Of a stretch of 64,000 nt of DNA, positions 17,993 through 27,097 are shown piece after piece. Positions within the stretch are counted from its first letter, which is position 1. Each line of letters starts with the position of its first letter. Source of the stretch: JAZDEY01 sp043808325 [NCBI: Candidatus Eiseniibacteriota bacterium] (lineage in GTDB: Bacteria; Arandabacterota; Arandabacteria; Arandabacterales); NCBI GenBank assembly GCA_043808325.1, contig JAZDEY010000044.1:1-64000 (forward strand). Direction: 5' to 3'. The position numbers and the translations under genes were made by a program. The notes beneath the pieces were generated by a model. The model searched no databases. It saw only the letters and a list, made by a program, of their open reading frames with translations, and was not told the origin of the DNA.

Positions 17993-19135
17993 ATGATTCA
18001 GTTCGAAATCGAGAACAGCGGCAGCGCTAGGATGAAAGTGATCGGAGTGGGCGGGGGCGGCAACAATGCCGTCAATCGCATGATATTTGCCAATCTTCAG
18101 GGTGTTGAGTTCATTGCGCTCAATACCGATTGCCAGGCCTTGAGCAAATGCGCTGCGCCAACCAAGGTACAGATTGGCAGCCGCATCACCAAGGGCTTGG
18201 GCTCGGGTGGGGACCCCGAGGTCGGCCGCAGGTCCGCGGAAGAGGATCGCGAAGTGATCGAAGAGGTGGTCGCCGGCGCCGACATGGTGTTTATCACGGC
18301 CGGGATGGGTGGGGGCACGGGAACCGGCGCGGGGCCGATTGTGGCTGAGATCGCCAAGAAGGCCGGAGCCTTGACGGTGGCCGTGGTGACGCGCCCCTTC
18401 ATCTTCGAGGGCAAGAAGCGCATGCGGCAGGCCGAGGACGGCATAGCCGAGATCAGACGGCAGGCGGATACGGTGATCGCGATTCCCAATCAGAAGTTGC
18501 TCCAGGTGGTCGCCAAAGACACGCCACTGTTGGACGCCTTCGCGGTTGCCGACGATGTGCTGCTCAAGGCGACCCGCGGGATCTCCGATCTGATTACAAG
18601 GCCCGGAGAGATTAATCTGGACTTCGCGGACGTAAGAACCGTAATGTGCGAGAAGGGCGATGCCATAATGGGTACGGGCAGTGCCTCGGGAGAGAACAGG
18701 GCCAAGGAGGCTGCGACACGGGCCCTGAGGAGCCCGCTACTGGACGATGTATCGATCTCCGGGGCCAAGGCACTCCTCATTAACGTCACCGGCAGCCCCA
18801 TGATGACCCTGCTTGAGGTCTGCGAGGCCGCAAATGCCATTTATGAGGCGGCGGGGGCCGACGCCAACGTGATCTTCGGTACGGCGATCGATGAGTCCTT
18901 GACCGATGAGGTGAGGGTGACCGTGATTGCCACGGGCCTGGGGCAGAGACCGGATGTGGAAGGGGCTCACGCGGGCGAGAAGGCCCAGACTGTGAGGGTA
19001 ACGCCGCACCCTTTCGATCGATCTTTCAAACGCCGGGAGATCCCCGAAGTAGATGGGGAAGCCAGGATATCGGTGGAGGCCTGCCTGGATGTTGATTATG
19101 ATACGCCGGCATTCCTGAGGAGGCACAGCGAATAG
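17993..19135 (+). CDS. ftsZ: Cell division GTPase FtsZ
   Basis: Tubulin-like GTPase of 380 residues that forms the Z ring. It has the N-terminal GVGGGGNNAVNRM, the tubulin signature GGGTGTGAGPI, the T7-region NLDFADVR and the conserved C-terminal peptide DTPAFLRR, which binds FtsA. ATG start with AAGGAG upstream, 14 bases after ftsA. It is the last dcw gene recognised here. An 89-base gap follows before the TPR gene. Confidence 0.97.
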   Translation: MIQFEIENSGSARMKVIGVGGGGNNAVNRMIFANLQGVEFIALNTDCQALSKCAAPTKVQIGSRITKGLGSGGDPEVGRRSAEEDREVIEEVVAGADMVFITAGMGGGTGTGAGPIVAEIAKKAGALTVAVVTRPFIFEGKKRMRQAEDGIAEIRRQADTVIAIPNQKLLQVVAKDTPLLDAFAVADDVLLKATRGISDLITRPGEINLDFADVRTVMCEKGDAIMGTGSASGENRAKEAATRALRSPLLDDVSISGAKALLINVTGSPMMTLLEVCEAANAIYEAAGADANVIFGTAIDESLTDEVRVTVIATGLGQRPDVEGAHAGEKAQTVRVTPHPFDRSFKRREIPEVDGEARISVEACLDVDYDTPAFLRRHSE

Positions 19136-19150
19136 GCAGGTACAGGTAGC

Positions 19151-19192
19151 AAAGGAGGCATAGCGAGAGAAGGGCTAACGCGCCTCACCTTT
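19151..19192 (+). terminator. Imperfect stem-loop after ftsZ
   Basis: AAAGGAGGC (19151-19159) can pair with GCCTCACCTTT (19182-19192) if a two-base bulge is allowed. There is no T-run, so it may be an attenuator or a chance structure rather than a true terminator. It lies between ftsZ and the TPR gene. Confidence 0.2.
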
Positions 19193-19224
19193 AGAACCAT
19201 TGTAGCCTGAAACGAGGTCTGGTG

Positions 19225-20892
19225 ATGTCGCTCCTCGACAAGGTTTTCGGGGCCAAGAAGGATGATCACTACCTTAAGGGCATGGAACACTATACCAACG
19301 GCAGGTATGAAGAGGCCATCGCCGAGTTTGAGCACGTGGTTTCGGTGACCCAGGATCGCAAGAATCCGTATTACAACCTGGGGATCTTCTATGCCGCGAG
19401 GGCCCGTGCCAGCATGGGGCTCGTCCATTATAAGTGCGGCAGATACGAAGAAGCCCTCGCCGAGTTTAAGAAGGCCCTCGAGGTCAATCCTGAATTCCCC
19501 GACCTTCACTACTATCTGGGGACTGTCTATGAAAACCTCGGACGGTATGCCGAGGCCGTGACCGAACTCAAGGCGGCGATAGACCTCAACCCTGAGTACG
19601 TTGAGGCCAGGTGCCACCTGGCGATATGCCTTCACGAGACTGGGGATCAGCCGGCAGCAAGGTGCGAACTCTCCCGGGCAATCGATCACGGGCTTGAGAT
19701 CGGCAACCTGCCTGCCCATCCTGTGTCCGGGCGTTATCATCCCCAGGCTATCGAGTCCGTTCTCGCCAATCTCAAGGATGTGGTGGAGGAAAGGCGGGTA
19801 TGCAACGAGCGCACCGACCGCGGGGTCGAGGCCTACAACCGAGGAGATCTCGATTGCGCGGTCACTGAATTCGAAGGTGCCAAGGCCACAAAGCCCGCCT
19901 GGGCCGACGTAAGGCTCAAGCTCGCGATCGTCTATCTCGAAAAGGGCAGAGTCGATGAGGCCGTCACCGAGCTCAAGGCAGCGCTCGAAATCAATCCCAA
20001 CTACGTCGATGCCCTTTTCTATCTCGGTAACGCCTACATGTCCAGCGGCCACTACCCGGAGGCTCGCGAGCAATTCCAACGGGCCCGCGGCCTCGCCTCC
20101 TGCTACCCGGATATTCACTGCTGTCTGGGGCTCGCGCTTTTTAAGATGGGGCACATCGAGGAGGCGTTGGGAGAGTTTAAGGAGGCCCTGCACATTCTGC
20201 CTGCTTATTCCCGCGCGCGTTACTATAGCGCCGCGTGCCTGTATTTTCTCGGGCGCGAGGCCGACGCCAAGGAAGAGATGATCGGCGCGCTCTCGATCGA
20301 CTATGGGATTGAGAAGGAGATGGGCCTTGCGGGGCACCTGATGCTGGGGGTGGGCGATTACGATAGCGCCCTGGGACTCCTGGAGCGCGCACGCGCCGAG
20401 GATGCCGGTAACCCCTCGATGTATTCTACGCTGGGCATAGCCTATCTCCGAAAAGGCACACTTGCCAAGGCGGAGGAGCTATTTCTGAAATCGATCGAGA
20501 TCGACCCGAAGCACACCGAAGCTTTGCTTCAGCTCGGAGAGATATGTAGGAAGAGGCAGGACCTGGATGGCGCAATCGCCTATCTTGAAAGAGCCAAAGA
20601 TGCGTCCCCCGGTTTTGCCGATGTCCGGTATCGTCTGGGCGAGGCCTATCTCGGCGGGGACGAGGCCGACAGGGCGATCGCCGAGTTTGAGGGCGCCCTC
20701 CGGATCAACGCCAATTTCGTCGAGGCAAGAATCGCCGCGAGTTTTGCCCTCAGGCGGCTGGGGCGGGAAGACGAGGCCTTGAGACAGATAGATCAAGTGC
20801 TGGCAATAGACCCGCACAACGTGATTGCGCTTGCCGAGAAACAATCGTTCGTGATCGATAAGCCCGCAACCGGTAAGCAGAGTGTGCAATAG
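19225..20892 (+). CDS. Tetratricopeptide-repeat protein
   Basis: A 555-residue protein made almost wholly of 34-residue TPR units (for example YYNLGIFYAARARASMGLVHY, YYLGTVYENLGRYAEAVTEL, YSTLGIAYLRKGTLAKAEEL), roughly 12-14 of them in two blocks with a divergent joint near residues 150-205. No signal peptide or membrane segment is apparent, so it is probably cytoplasmic, acting as a protein-interaction scaffold. The ATG at 19225 (GAGG 7 bases upstream) is preferred to the adjoining GTG at 19222. The radical SAM gene overlaps its 3' end by 11 bases. Confidence 0.9.
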   Translation: MSLLDKVFGAKKDDHYLKGMEHYTNGRYEEAIAEFEHVVSVTQDRKNPYYNLGIFYAARARASMGLVHYKCGRYEEALAEFKKALEVNPEFPDLHYYLGTVYENLGRYAEAVTELKAAIDLNPEYVEARCHLAICLHETGDQPAARCELSRAIDHGLEIGNLPAHPVSGRYHPQAIESVLANLKDVVEERRVCNERTDRGVEAYNRGDLDCAVTEFEGAKATKPAWADVRLKLAIVYLEKGRVDEAVTELKAALEINPNYVDALFYLGNAYMSSGHYPEAREQFQRARGLASCYPDIHCCLGLALFKMGHIEEALGEFKEALHILPAYSRARYYSAACLYFLGREADAKEEMIGALSIDYGIEKEMGLAGHLMLGVGDYDSALGLLERARAEDAGNPSMYSTLGIAYLRKGTLAKAEELFLKSIEIDPKHTEALLQLGEICRKRQDLDGAIAYLERAKDASPGFADVRYRLGEAYLGGDEADRAIAEFEGALRINANFVEARIAASFALRRLGREDEALRQIDQVLAIDPHNVIALAEKQSFVIDKPATGKQSVQ

Positions 20893-22456
20893 GTGCCGTG
20901 CCCCGGAGGAACGCACTCCCTCCGGCAGTTCGTCCCGCGCAAGCCCGCGGCAGTTTGACCTTTCGGCGGCACTTGTCTACCCCAATTCCAAGGATGTCGC
21001 CTTCGCGAGTCTGGGCTTCCTCAAGGTCCTCGAAATGCTGAGGGCGAGGTTGCAGGTGGCGGACTTGGCCTATCTGCCACGAAGCAGCGGCGAGGACGAG
21101 GAAATCCTGTCGGCGAAGCAGCGGCTCCTCCTTGGTATGCACACCCGGACTGAAGTCAGGCGCTTCGACATCTTGGCCTTTTCGGTGTCCTACGAGAATG
21201 ACTACCTTCATGTTCCCGAACTCCTCATCGCTGCCGGCCTGGCGCCGCTTGCCGAGAAGCGTAGTGACGTCTGGCCGCTGGTGATCTCGGGCGGTTTCAC
21301 GATGTCGATCAACCCTTTGCCGATTGCCGACTTCCTGGATGCGGTGGTTGTGGGTGAGGCCGAGCCGGTACTTGATGCATTGCTTGCGACGATCGAAGAT
21401 GCCAAGGTCCGAGGTTTCCCGAAACCTGAGCTGCTGCGGGCGCTTGCCCGGCTTGAGGGTGTCTACGTGCCGTCGCTTGGGGAGACCAACGTGAAAAGGG
21501 TTTGGAGTCCCGCCGAGCGCATTGCCGATGAGCCCACATCCCAAGTGGCGTCTCACTTTGGAGAGATGCATCTTGTCGAGGTGGGCCGGGGATGTGGCAG
21601 AGGGTGCCTCTTTTGCGCGGCCGGCAACCTCTATCGCCCCGTGAGAACGCGAAGCCAGGACGTGATCCTCGATCAGGCACGTGACTTCAAGAGAGTCGGG
21701 CTGGTGGGGACGGCAGTGGGAGACCATCCTGCGCTTGAGTCGGTGCTCAAGAAGCTTGTGGCCGAAGGCCGCAAAGTCGGAGTATCCTCGCTAAGGGCCG
21801 ATCAGGTTACCCCCGAGGTTGCCAATCTCCTGGTTCGCGGGGGGATGAGGACAATTGCGATCGCTCCCGAGGCCGGGTCGGAAGTCCTGAGACACAGGCT
21901 TAACAAAGGGATTACCGATCTACAGATCTTTGATGCCGTGCGAATACTTGCCGATGCCGGCATCGCAACCGTCAAGCTCTACTTCATGATCGGCCTACCT
22001 GGAGAGACCGACCACGATGTCGAGAGCATTGTGGATCTGGTCAGGGGTCTCGCCCAACTGCGGGGCAGGTCGAAACTGAGTGTCGCGGTCGGGCCCTTTG
22101 TGCCCAAACCTCATACGGCTCTTCAATGGGCGGCCTTTGCGGATAAGGCCACCCTTGCGAGGCGCGTCAAAATCCTCCGCAGGATTTCGAAAATCGACGG
22201 CTGCTCGCTCAAGGTCGGTTCGCTTGATGAAGCCTGGACCGAGGCTGTACTCTCAAGAGGGGATAGGGCGCTCTCGCGGGCCCTGCTTGAGGCTGCCGAG
22301 AAGAAGATTCGACTCCGTACGGTGCTTAAGCGCGCGGGCGGCTATGATCCCAGTACGGCACTAGATATGGAGAAGCCCCTTCCCTGGGACTTCATCACGA
22401 GCGGGATCACAGGGAAAGGGCTTAAAGAGAGCCTACGGAAATCGCAGGCCGCTTAG
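20882..22456 (+). CDS. Radical SAM protein with B12-binding-type N-terminal domain
   Basis: The ~524-residue protein has an N-terminal cobalamin-binding-like region (VAFASLGFLKVLEMLRA ... DILAFSVSYENDYLHVPELL ... VISGGFTMSINPLPIADFLDAVVVGEAEPVL), without an obvious D-x-H-x-x-G cobalamin ligand. A radical SAM core follows, with the [4Fe-4S] motif RGCGRGCLFC (C-x3-C-x2-C, ~residue 236). Later landmarks are APEAGSEVLR and KLYFMIGLPGE. It resembles the uncharacterised B12-binding/radical SAM proteins often found near rpmB/rne-type genes; the substrate is unknown. The start GTG at 20882 lies within the TPR gene; the real start may be somewhat downstream. Confidence 0.82.
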   Translation: MCNRCRAPEERTPSGSSSRASPRQFDLSAALVYPNSKDVAFASLGFLKVLEMLRARLQVADLAYLPRSSGEDEEILSAKQRLLLGMHTRTEVRRFDILAFSVSYENDYLHVPELLIAAGLAPLAEKRSDVWPLVISGGFTMSINPLPIADFLDAVVVGEAEPVLDALLATIEDAKVRGFPKPELLRALARLEGVYVPSLGETNVKRVWSPAERIADEPTSQVASHFGEMHLVEVGRGCGRGCLFCAAGNLYRPVRTRSQDVILDQARDFKRVGLVGTAVGDHPALESVLKKLVAEGRKVGVSSLRADQVTPEVANLLVRGGMRTIAIAPEAGSEVLRHRLNKGITDLQIFDAVRILADAGIATVKLYFMIGLPGETDHDVESIVDLVRGLAQLRGRSKLSVAVGPFVPKPHTALQWAAFADKATLARRVKILRRISKIDGCSLKVGSLDEAWTEAVLSRGDRALSRALLEAAEKKIRLRTVLKRAGGYDPSTALDMEKPLPWDFITSGITGKGLKESLRKSQAA

Positions 22457-22644
22457 AGCGCCTTCTCGACGGTTCCGGACTTCAAGCATCGCGTACAGAC
22501 GTAAATCCTCTTGACCTTGCCGCCCATCTTGACCTTGACGTGCTGCAGGTTGGGGTTCCACCTTCTGGCGCTGACATTGTGGGCGTGGCTTATCTTACTT
22601 CCAAAGACCGGCCCCTTGCCGCATATCTCACATCTCTGAGCCAT
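22453..22644 (-). CDS. rpmB: 50S ribosomal protein L28 (zinc-binding form)
   Basis: 63 residues beginning MAQRCEICGKGPVFG, with VSHAHN-like SHAHNVSARRWNPNL and the C-terminal YVCTRCLKSG. Two C-x2-C pairs make this the Zn-ribbon (C+) form of L28. Start ATG at 22644 with AAGGAGT 6 bases upstream; a GTG at 22650 is also in frame but sits against the ribosome site. It is convergent with the radical SAM gene and the stop codons overlap. Confidence 0.96.
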   Translation of the reverse strand: MAQRCEICGKGPVFGSKISHAHNVSARRWNPNLQHVKVKMGGKVKRIYVCTRCLKSGTVEKAL

Positions 22645-22699
22645 AGTCACACTCCTTGCTGTTCCTTCTCGCTTCCGCGAAAGTGATTAGCACGTCACC

Positions 22700-22728
22700 A
22701 AAATAGCACTTCATCGAACTGAGTGCAA
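22700..22728 (-). promoter_or_regulatory. rpmB promoter
   Basis: On the minus strand TTGCAC (22728-22723) is followed by exactly 17 bases and TATTTT (22705-22700), about 56 bases before the rpmB ATG. Both boxes are close to the sigma70 consensus. Confidence 0.6.
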
Positions 22729-23046
22729 GCGCCAATCTGGGGGAAGGCTCGCAAGACCCCGGATCAAGCCCTTACAGTAGCGTCAAACCTGGTGGTAAGC
22801 GCGCCGATCAATGCGCCAGTCAGGCCTACTCGGTCTGGGCGCCGTTCAGACTGGATAAGGATGGCCCGAAGGATCAGATCAAGGTCTGGCGAATCACTGA
22901 GTTTCTCGGTTGTCATCCTGTCGGACATGGCCTGTGTGACCTCACCAGACTGGCAAGCTCAAGGCACTCCTTCGACCTCAAGAAGTCGCGAAAGTTGTCC
23001 TGTATGGCGTGTTTACCGCCACTCAATGGGGCTGTTGCCGATCAGA

Positions 23047-23075
23047 TTGACTCCGACAAGCGGATATAGTACACT
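23047..23075 (+). promoter_or_regulatory. Promoter of the SGNH hydrolase gene
   Basis: TTGACT (23047-23052), a 17-base spacer and TACACT (23070-23075), 90 bases before the ATG at 23166. It has good sigma70 form. Confidence 0.55.
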
Positions 23076-23165
23076 CAAGATGAATGACGTGATGATTTTC
23101 TTACCCCGCCTTTTGGGCTATTTTGGGTGAGGTGCATGTAGCATTGCTAGGATAGGAGGCACGTC

Positions 23166-24380
23166 ATGGCACTTGCCAGGGTCAAGAGAGTAGCTTTCTA
23201 TGTCATTATGTTCGCCCTCGCGATCGCGGTTGCATATGTGGTTGGTGAGTTCCTGGTCGGCAAGTTCTTTTACTCAGATGCATATGTTCTGACACGCATG
23301 GTCCCCGACTCGACCCTGGGCTGGCGACCGATGTCCGGGACGTACTGGCTCAAGCCTCCGCACTCCTTCAAGAAGCACGTGATTTCCACAAATCATCTAG
23401 GCCTGCGCAACAAAGAAGTCGAGCCCGAGGAAGAGGGTACCAAGAGAATCGTGTTCTTGGGCGACTCCATGGTTTTTGGTGAAATATGCCCTGTGGAGCA
23501 TACCTTGCCGGTGCTACTAGAATCACTCTTGAACAAAGAGTGTCCCGGTGATCGATTCGACGTAGTAAATGCGGGCCTAATAGGCGCGGGGACAGCTCAG
23601 GAGCTGCTCCTTGTGAAGAGACTGACTGCGGAGGGCATTGTCGGCGACCTCTATATTCTGCAGGTTTTCCCGAATGATATGCTGGACAATGCTGGCTTGT
23701 CCCACGAGGATCTTCAACAGAACCCACTACAGCCGGTTCTCGCTTTGGATGATAGTGGCAGCCTCTGCCTGAAGTACTCACCGCCCTACAGGCCGCCCAA
23801 TCCGGCAGGAGCGCAACCCAAGACCAAAGAGGCCAACAACCTGGGACGCCACAGCATGATAGCGGAGGTCGTTCGTTACACATTCCAGACGATGTTGCAG
23901 ACCAGGCCCGGTGTGATCCAGGCCCTGGGCAAGGTGGGTATCAATGTCAAGTGTCCCCGCATGCCGGGCACGGTCAGCGGCTGGTACAACGAGGATATCG
24001 TGAAGGACGGGATCCCCCTGATGAGGGTTCTGATCAGGGAAATCAGAGACGAGGCCCGAGCGAATGGTGCAGATCTTCTGGTTGTCTTCGTCCCGTCAAC
24101 ATTCCAGGTCTATCTCGACACCTACTTGCCGCTGCTGAGGAAGACGTTCCCCGGTTCAGAGATAGTTGAGGCCTGGGCAAAGGATCCCAACCGACCGCAG
24201 AGAGTCACTGGCGGCATCTGCAGCGAGCTCGGCATACCGTTCCTGGATCTGCTGCCCACAATGTGGGAGAACCACAGCAAGTCCGGATATGTTGCCGGAG
24301 AAGGCCATCTGAACGGAACTGGAAATAGGATCGCAGCGGACGCCTTGAGTGATTTCGTCCTCCAGCACATCCAGAGGTAG
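23166..24380 (+). CDS. Membrane-anchored SGNH/GDSL-type hydrolase-like protein
   Basis: 404 residues with an N-terminal membrane segment (VAFYVIMFALAIAVAYVVGEF) and a periplasmic or extracellular domain. The SGNH block I is IVFLGDSMVFGE (~residue 97, catalytic Ser in GDS), block II/III is probably VNAGLIGAGTAQELLLV, and block V is GEGHLNGTGN near residue 380 with the catalytic His. This fold covers esterases and polysaccharide O-acyl transfer or deacetylation enzymes of the AlgJ/AlgX type; the substrate is unknown. The start has AGGAGG a few bases upstream. The next gene has its own promoter. Confidence 0.75.
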   Translation: MALARVKRVAFYVIMFALAIAVAYVVGEFLVGKFFYSDAYVLTRMVPDSTLGWRPMSGTYWLKPPHSFKKHVISTNHLGLRNKEVEPEEEGTKRIVFLGDSMVFGEICPVEHTLPVLLESLLNKECPGDRFDVVNAGLIGAGTAQELLLVKRLTAEGIVGDLYILQVFPNDMLDNAGLSHEDLQQNPLQPVLALDDSGSLCLKYSPPYRPPNPAGAQPKTKEANNLGRHSMIAEVVRYTFQTMLQTRPGVIQALGKVGINVKCPRMPGTVSGWYNEDIVKDGIPLMRVLIREIRDEARANGADLLVVFVPSTFQVYLDTYLPLLRKTFPGSEIVEAWAKDPNRPQRVTGGICSELGIPFLDLLPTMWENHSKSGYVAGEGHLNGTGNRIAADALSDFVLQHIQR

Positions 24381-24470
24381 CAGACCCGGAGAGTTCGAGG
24401 AGGCAATACCTGGGACTGCTATGGTCAGAACAGTTTCCCGTAGGCAGTGTATCCAAGACCGCATTGACCC

Positions 24471-24486
24471 TTGGGGGCAGGTCAAG
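24471..24486 (+). repeat. Solo copy of an IS3-type terminal sequence
   Basis: The 16 bases TTGGGGGCAGGTCAAG are identical to the outer end of the IS3-family remnants at 39487-39502 and, inverted, 48390-48405. No transposase sequence adjoins it here. It lies 3 bases upstream of the -35 box of the next gene. Confidence 0.5.
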
Positions 24487-24489
24487 AGC

Positions 24490-24518
24490 TTGAAATGGCG
24501 CGTCGCGTCCGCTACGAT
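24490..24518 (+). promoter_or_regulatory. Promoter of the arylsulfotransferase-like gene
   Basis: TTGAAA (24490-24495), 17-base spacer, TACGAT (24513-24518), 29 bases before the ATG. AAGGAGG (24534-24540) is the ribosome site. Confidence 0.6.
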
Positions 24519-24547
24519 TATGTAACAAGTCCCCAAGGAGGCCTGCA

Positions 24548-25852
24548 ATGAGCAAGACTGCATCAGGGTTCTCCAAGAAGCACCTCATAATTTACGCCCT
24601 TGTTGCAGTTGGAGCCGTAACGCTCTTTGTTGTTCTTCAGGCAAACTACTTTCCCGAGTTTAGTATGCATGTTCACAATAGCGGCAGCGCTTTCCAGGGA
24701 TATACGTTGGTCGTCCCGACGGTTGATGATATCGGCGCTGACCTCGAAAAGCCCAGTGTGATATACCTGATCGGCTTGGGGGGTGAGGTTGTACATTCCT
24801 GGAGAGTCCTGGGATCAGTACAGCTGGCAAAGCTGAGCCGCGACAGCAACTTGTTCTATATCACCCGCGATCGTTCGTTCGGGGAGAGAGCCGGGCTGCG
24901 TAAGATCGACCCCTTCGGCAACGTTCTGTGGTACTTCAAGGGTCCTGTGGATCATGATTTCTGTGTCCTGCCGAACGGCAACGTTCTGCTGAACTGCATT
25001 GAAGACGGGGAAGCACCTGCAATTGCCCCTGGTAAGGTAAGCTCCCCAAAGCTGCTTGAAGTCAACCAAAGAGACGGGGTGGTGTGGGAATGGCGCGGCG
25101 AAGATCACCTGGATGAATTGACTGCGCTCGCTGGCATCAATTTCCCGAAGGACATTAGTGACGGCAAACACATGATTGATGGGGCATACGACTGGGCACA
25201 CAATAACACATCTCAGGTGATCGAGGAGAATGCGAGCGGGGCAAAGGACCCTCGATTCAGGGCAGGCAACATTTTGATCAGCTATTGCAATCTCAACACA
25301 ATCGCCGTAATCGATAGGGCATCCAGCCAGATAGTGTGGGCCTGGGGGCACAGGGAACTCGATGGTCAGCACAACCCGATGATGTTGGAAAACGGCAACA
25401 TCCTTCTCTTTGACAACGGGACAGACAGGGGATATTCGAGAGTGGTTGAACTAAACCCTATCTCCGAGGAAATCGTCTGGGAGTATTCTGATCATGGAGA
25501 CCGGCCTCCTATGTTCTTCAGCCCCTTTACCAGCGGTGTATGTCCGCTGCCCAATGGGAACGTGCTTGTCTGCCAGTCAAGCCATAGACCGCCGAGTCTG
25601 TCCACAAGACTCTATGCCGGAGTTGGTCGGCACCTGTTGAAAAAGAACATCGCTTTTGGCCGTTTGTTCGAGGTTACTCAGGCGAAGGATATGGTCTGGG
25701 AGCTTGTGACCAGCCACTGCGGCCCCCTCAACTATAGCCTTTACCAGGCAGCACGATACCCTGAGTCTTACGTGAAGCCCTTGCTTGACGTAGTCAAGCC
25801 GGACGACGTCACAAGGAAAAATCAGCTGAAGTCGTTGCCCTACCTGAGATAG
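24548..25852 (+). CDS. Arylsulfotransferase (ASST)-like beta-propeller protein
   Basis: 434 residues with an N-terminal membrane anchor (LIIYALVAVGAVTLFVVLQA). The rest is a propeller with the ASST-type blade pattern: D-F-C-V-LPNGNVLL, LEVNQRDGVVWEWRGEDH, the blade MMLENGNILLFDNGTDRGYSRVVELN, and PLPNGNVLVCQSSH. The family transfers sulfate between phenolic compounds in the periplasm. The catalytic His usual in the family cannot be assigned with certainty; the DWAHNNTSQV and DGQHNPMM His residues are candidates. It follows the SGNH hydrolase in the same direction, so the pair may act on the same surface glycan or metabolite. Confidence 0.7.
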   Translation: MSKTASGFSKKHLIIYALVAVGAVTLFVVLQANYFPEFSMHVHNSGSAFQGYTLVVPTVDDIGADLEKPSVIYLIGLGGEVVHSWRVLGSVQLAKLSRDSNLFYITRDRSFGERAGLRKIDPFGNVLWYFKGPVDHDFCVLPNGNVLLNCIEDGEAPAIAPGKVSSPKLLEVNQRDGVVWEWRGEDHLDELTALAGINFPKDISDGKHMIDGAYDWAHNNTSQVIEENASGAKDPRFRAGNILISYCNLNTIAVIDRASSQIVWAWGHRELDGQHNPMMLENGNILLFDNGTDRGYSRVVELNPISEEIVWEYSDHGDRPPMFFSPFTSGVCPLPNGNVLVCQSSHRPPSLSTRLYAGVGRHLLKKNIAFGRLFEVTQAKDMVWELVTSHCGPLNYSLYQAARYPESYVKPLLDVVKPDDVTRKNQLKSLPYLR

Positions 25853-26078
25853 ACGGCAAGCGATCTTCCCCCCCGGATAGGTGTCGGCCTTCTTGCGTCC
25901 CTAACATCCTGGCGACATGGACGCAATACAGCCTCCTTTGAGTTCGAACTGGAGACTGCCATCCCATGAGTTACCCCACACCTCAGTTTCTATTATCTCG
26001 GCCTGATGCCCCGGGGTCAGGACCGTGCTCCAAGGCCTACTCACAACCAGATTCGAGCCGACAGGAGAGTGATTCACT

Positions 26079-27095
26079 ATGTGGACCAGATTGAGGGCAC
26101 TGCCTCCGTACTTCGGTGGTAAGCGGAGGCTCCTGGGCAGGATCTTCAAGCATATGCCTAAGCCGGAGGAGTCGCCGGTCTTGGTGGACGCGTTCCTGGG
26201 GGGAGGGTCCGTGTCGCTGTTTGGGAAGGCGCGCGGCTACCGGGTCATCGCCAATGATATCGCCTTCCGGAGCTCGATCGTCGGGAAAGCCTTGATTGAG
26301 AACGACCATGTGACGCTGACGCCAGATGACGTGACCAGGCTCTTTGTGGAGAACGGTGATGGCCCCGGCTTCATCGAGCAGAACTTCTCCCGGAGCGTGC
26401 TCACCACCAAGCACGCCCGGTTCCTGGACCAGGCCTTCCCGGCAGCTCGGAAGGTTGAGGGGACGAAGCGCTGGCTACTCTTGTTGCTCCTTACGAAGTA
26501 CGTGTTGCGTATGAGGCCGATGGGCAACTTCGGAGCCAAGACGATCATCCAGCAGGCTGAGGACGCCAAGTGGGAGGAAATGAACCAAAACTACCTGAGG
26601 GACATGATCTCGAGGAGCATCGCCGGTCACCCGAAGGCCGTGGCCGAGGGGCTGCGCCGGACGGTCAATGCCGGTGTCTTCTCCAATGGCCTGAAGAACG
26701 AGGTTCATCATCTCGATGTGTTTGACTTTCTTGGGCAGGTGGAGGGCGACATCCTCTACCTGGACCCGCCGTACGCGGGGACATCGCCCTACGAGACCTC
26801 CTTGAGGGCACTGGACTGTATCCTGGAGGGGAAGATGGTGCGCCAGGAGGTGAGTGCCTTCAGCAGGGCAGACGCCATCGCCGTCCTGGAGCGGCTCCTT
26901 GAAGCCAGCCGGAAATTCCCCTTGTGGATCCTGTCCTATGGCAACGCGACGATGGGCCTCGATGGGCTCGTCGAGCTCGTGGGGAAGTTCAAGCAGGTCG
27001 AGCATGCCGAGGAGATTCCCTACATCCACCTGACCGGCCTGAGTGGCGAGGAACGAAGAAATGCCAACCGTGAACTGTTAGTTGTTGCGAGGTGA
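26079..27095 (+). CDS. D12-class N6-adenine DNA methyltransferase, phage type
   Basis: 339 residues. It has the D12/Dam N-terminal motif LPPYFGGKRRLLGRI, the SAM-binding FLGGGSVSLFGKARG followed by ANDIA, and the catalytic motif IV DPPYAGTSPYE (a DPPY motif). It methylates adenine in DNA. The two genes after it (ParB-like, small-terminase-like) match the early part of the packaging module of many tailed phages, so this is probably a phage remnant rather than a restriction enzyme partner; no endonuclease was seen nearby. The 226 bases before it contain no gene. Confidence 0.88.
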   Translation: MWTRLRALPPYFGGKRRLLGRIFKHMPKPEESPVLVDAFLGGGSVSLFGKARGYRVIANDIAFRSSIVGKALIENDHVTLTPDDVTRLFVENGDGPGFIEQNFSRSVLTTKHARFLDQAFPAARKVEGTKRWLLLLLLTKYVLRMRPMGNFGAKTIIQQAEDAKWEEMNQNYLRDMISRSIAGHPKAVAEGLRRTVNAGVFSNGLKNEVHHLDVFDFLGQVEGDILYLDPPYAGTSPYETSLRALDCILEGKMVRQEVSAFSRADAIAVLERLLEASRKFPLWILSYGNATMGLDGLVELVGKFKQVEHAEEIPYIHLTGLSGEERRNANRELLVVAR

Positions 27096-27097
27096 CA

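Larger units (their letters stand above)
22645..23165. other. Intergenic region with two promoters and no recognisable gene
   Basis: Apart from the rpmB promoter and the promoter for the SGNH gene, nothing coding was recognised in these 521 bases. An open frame at 22723-23130 has an unlikely composition (many Ser/Arg/Pro, no motif) and crosses the rpmB promoter. Confidence 0.6.

Noticed and set aside
19096-20337. 413-codon minus-strand frame opposite the TPR gene
   Set aside because: Repetitive because TPR repeats are read backwards; not a real gene.
22723-23130. 135-codon plus-strand frame upstream of the SGNH gene
   Set aside because: No motif, no ribosome site, and it spans the rpmB promoter and the SGNH promoter.
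26079-27095. Restriction-modification system
   Set aside because: Only the methyltransferase is present; the neighbours are ParB-like and terminase-like, pointing to a phage module.
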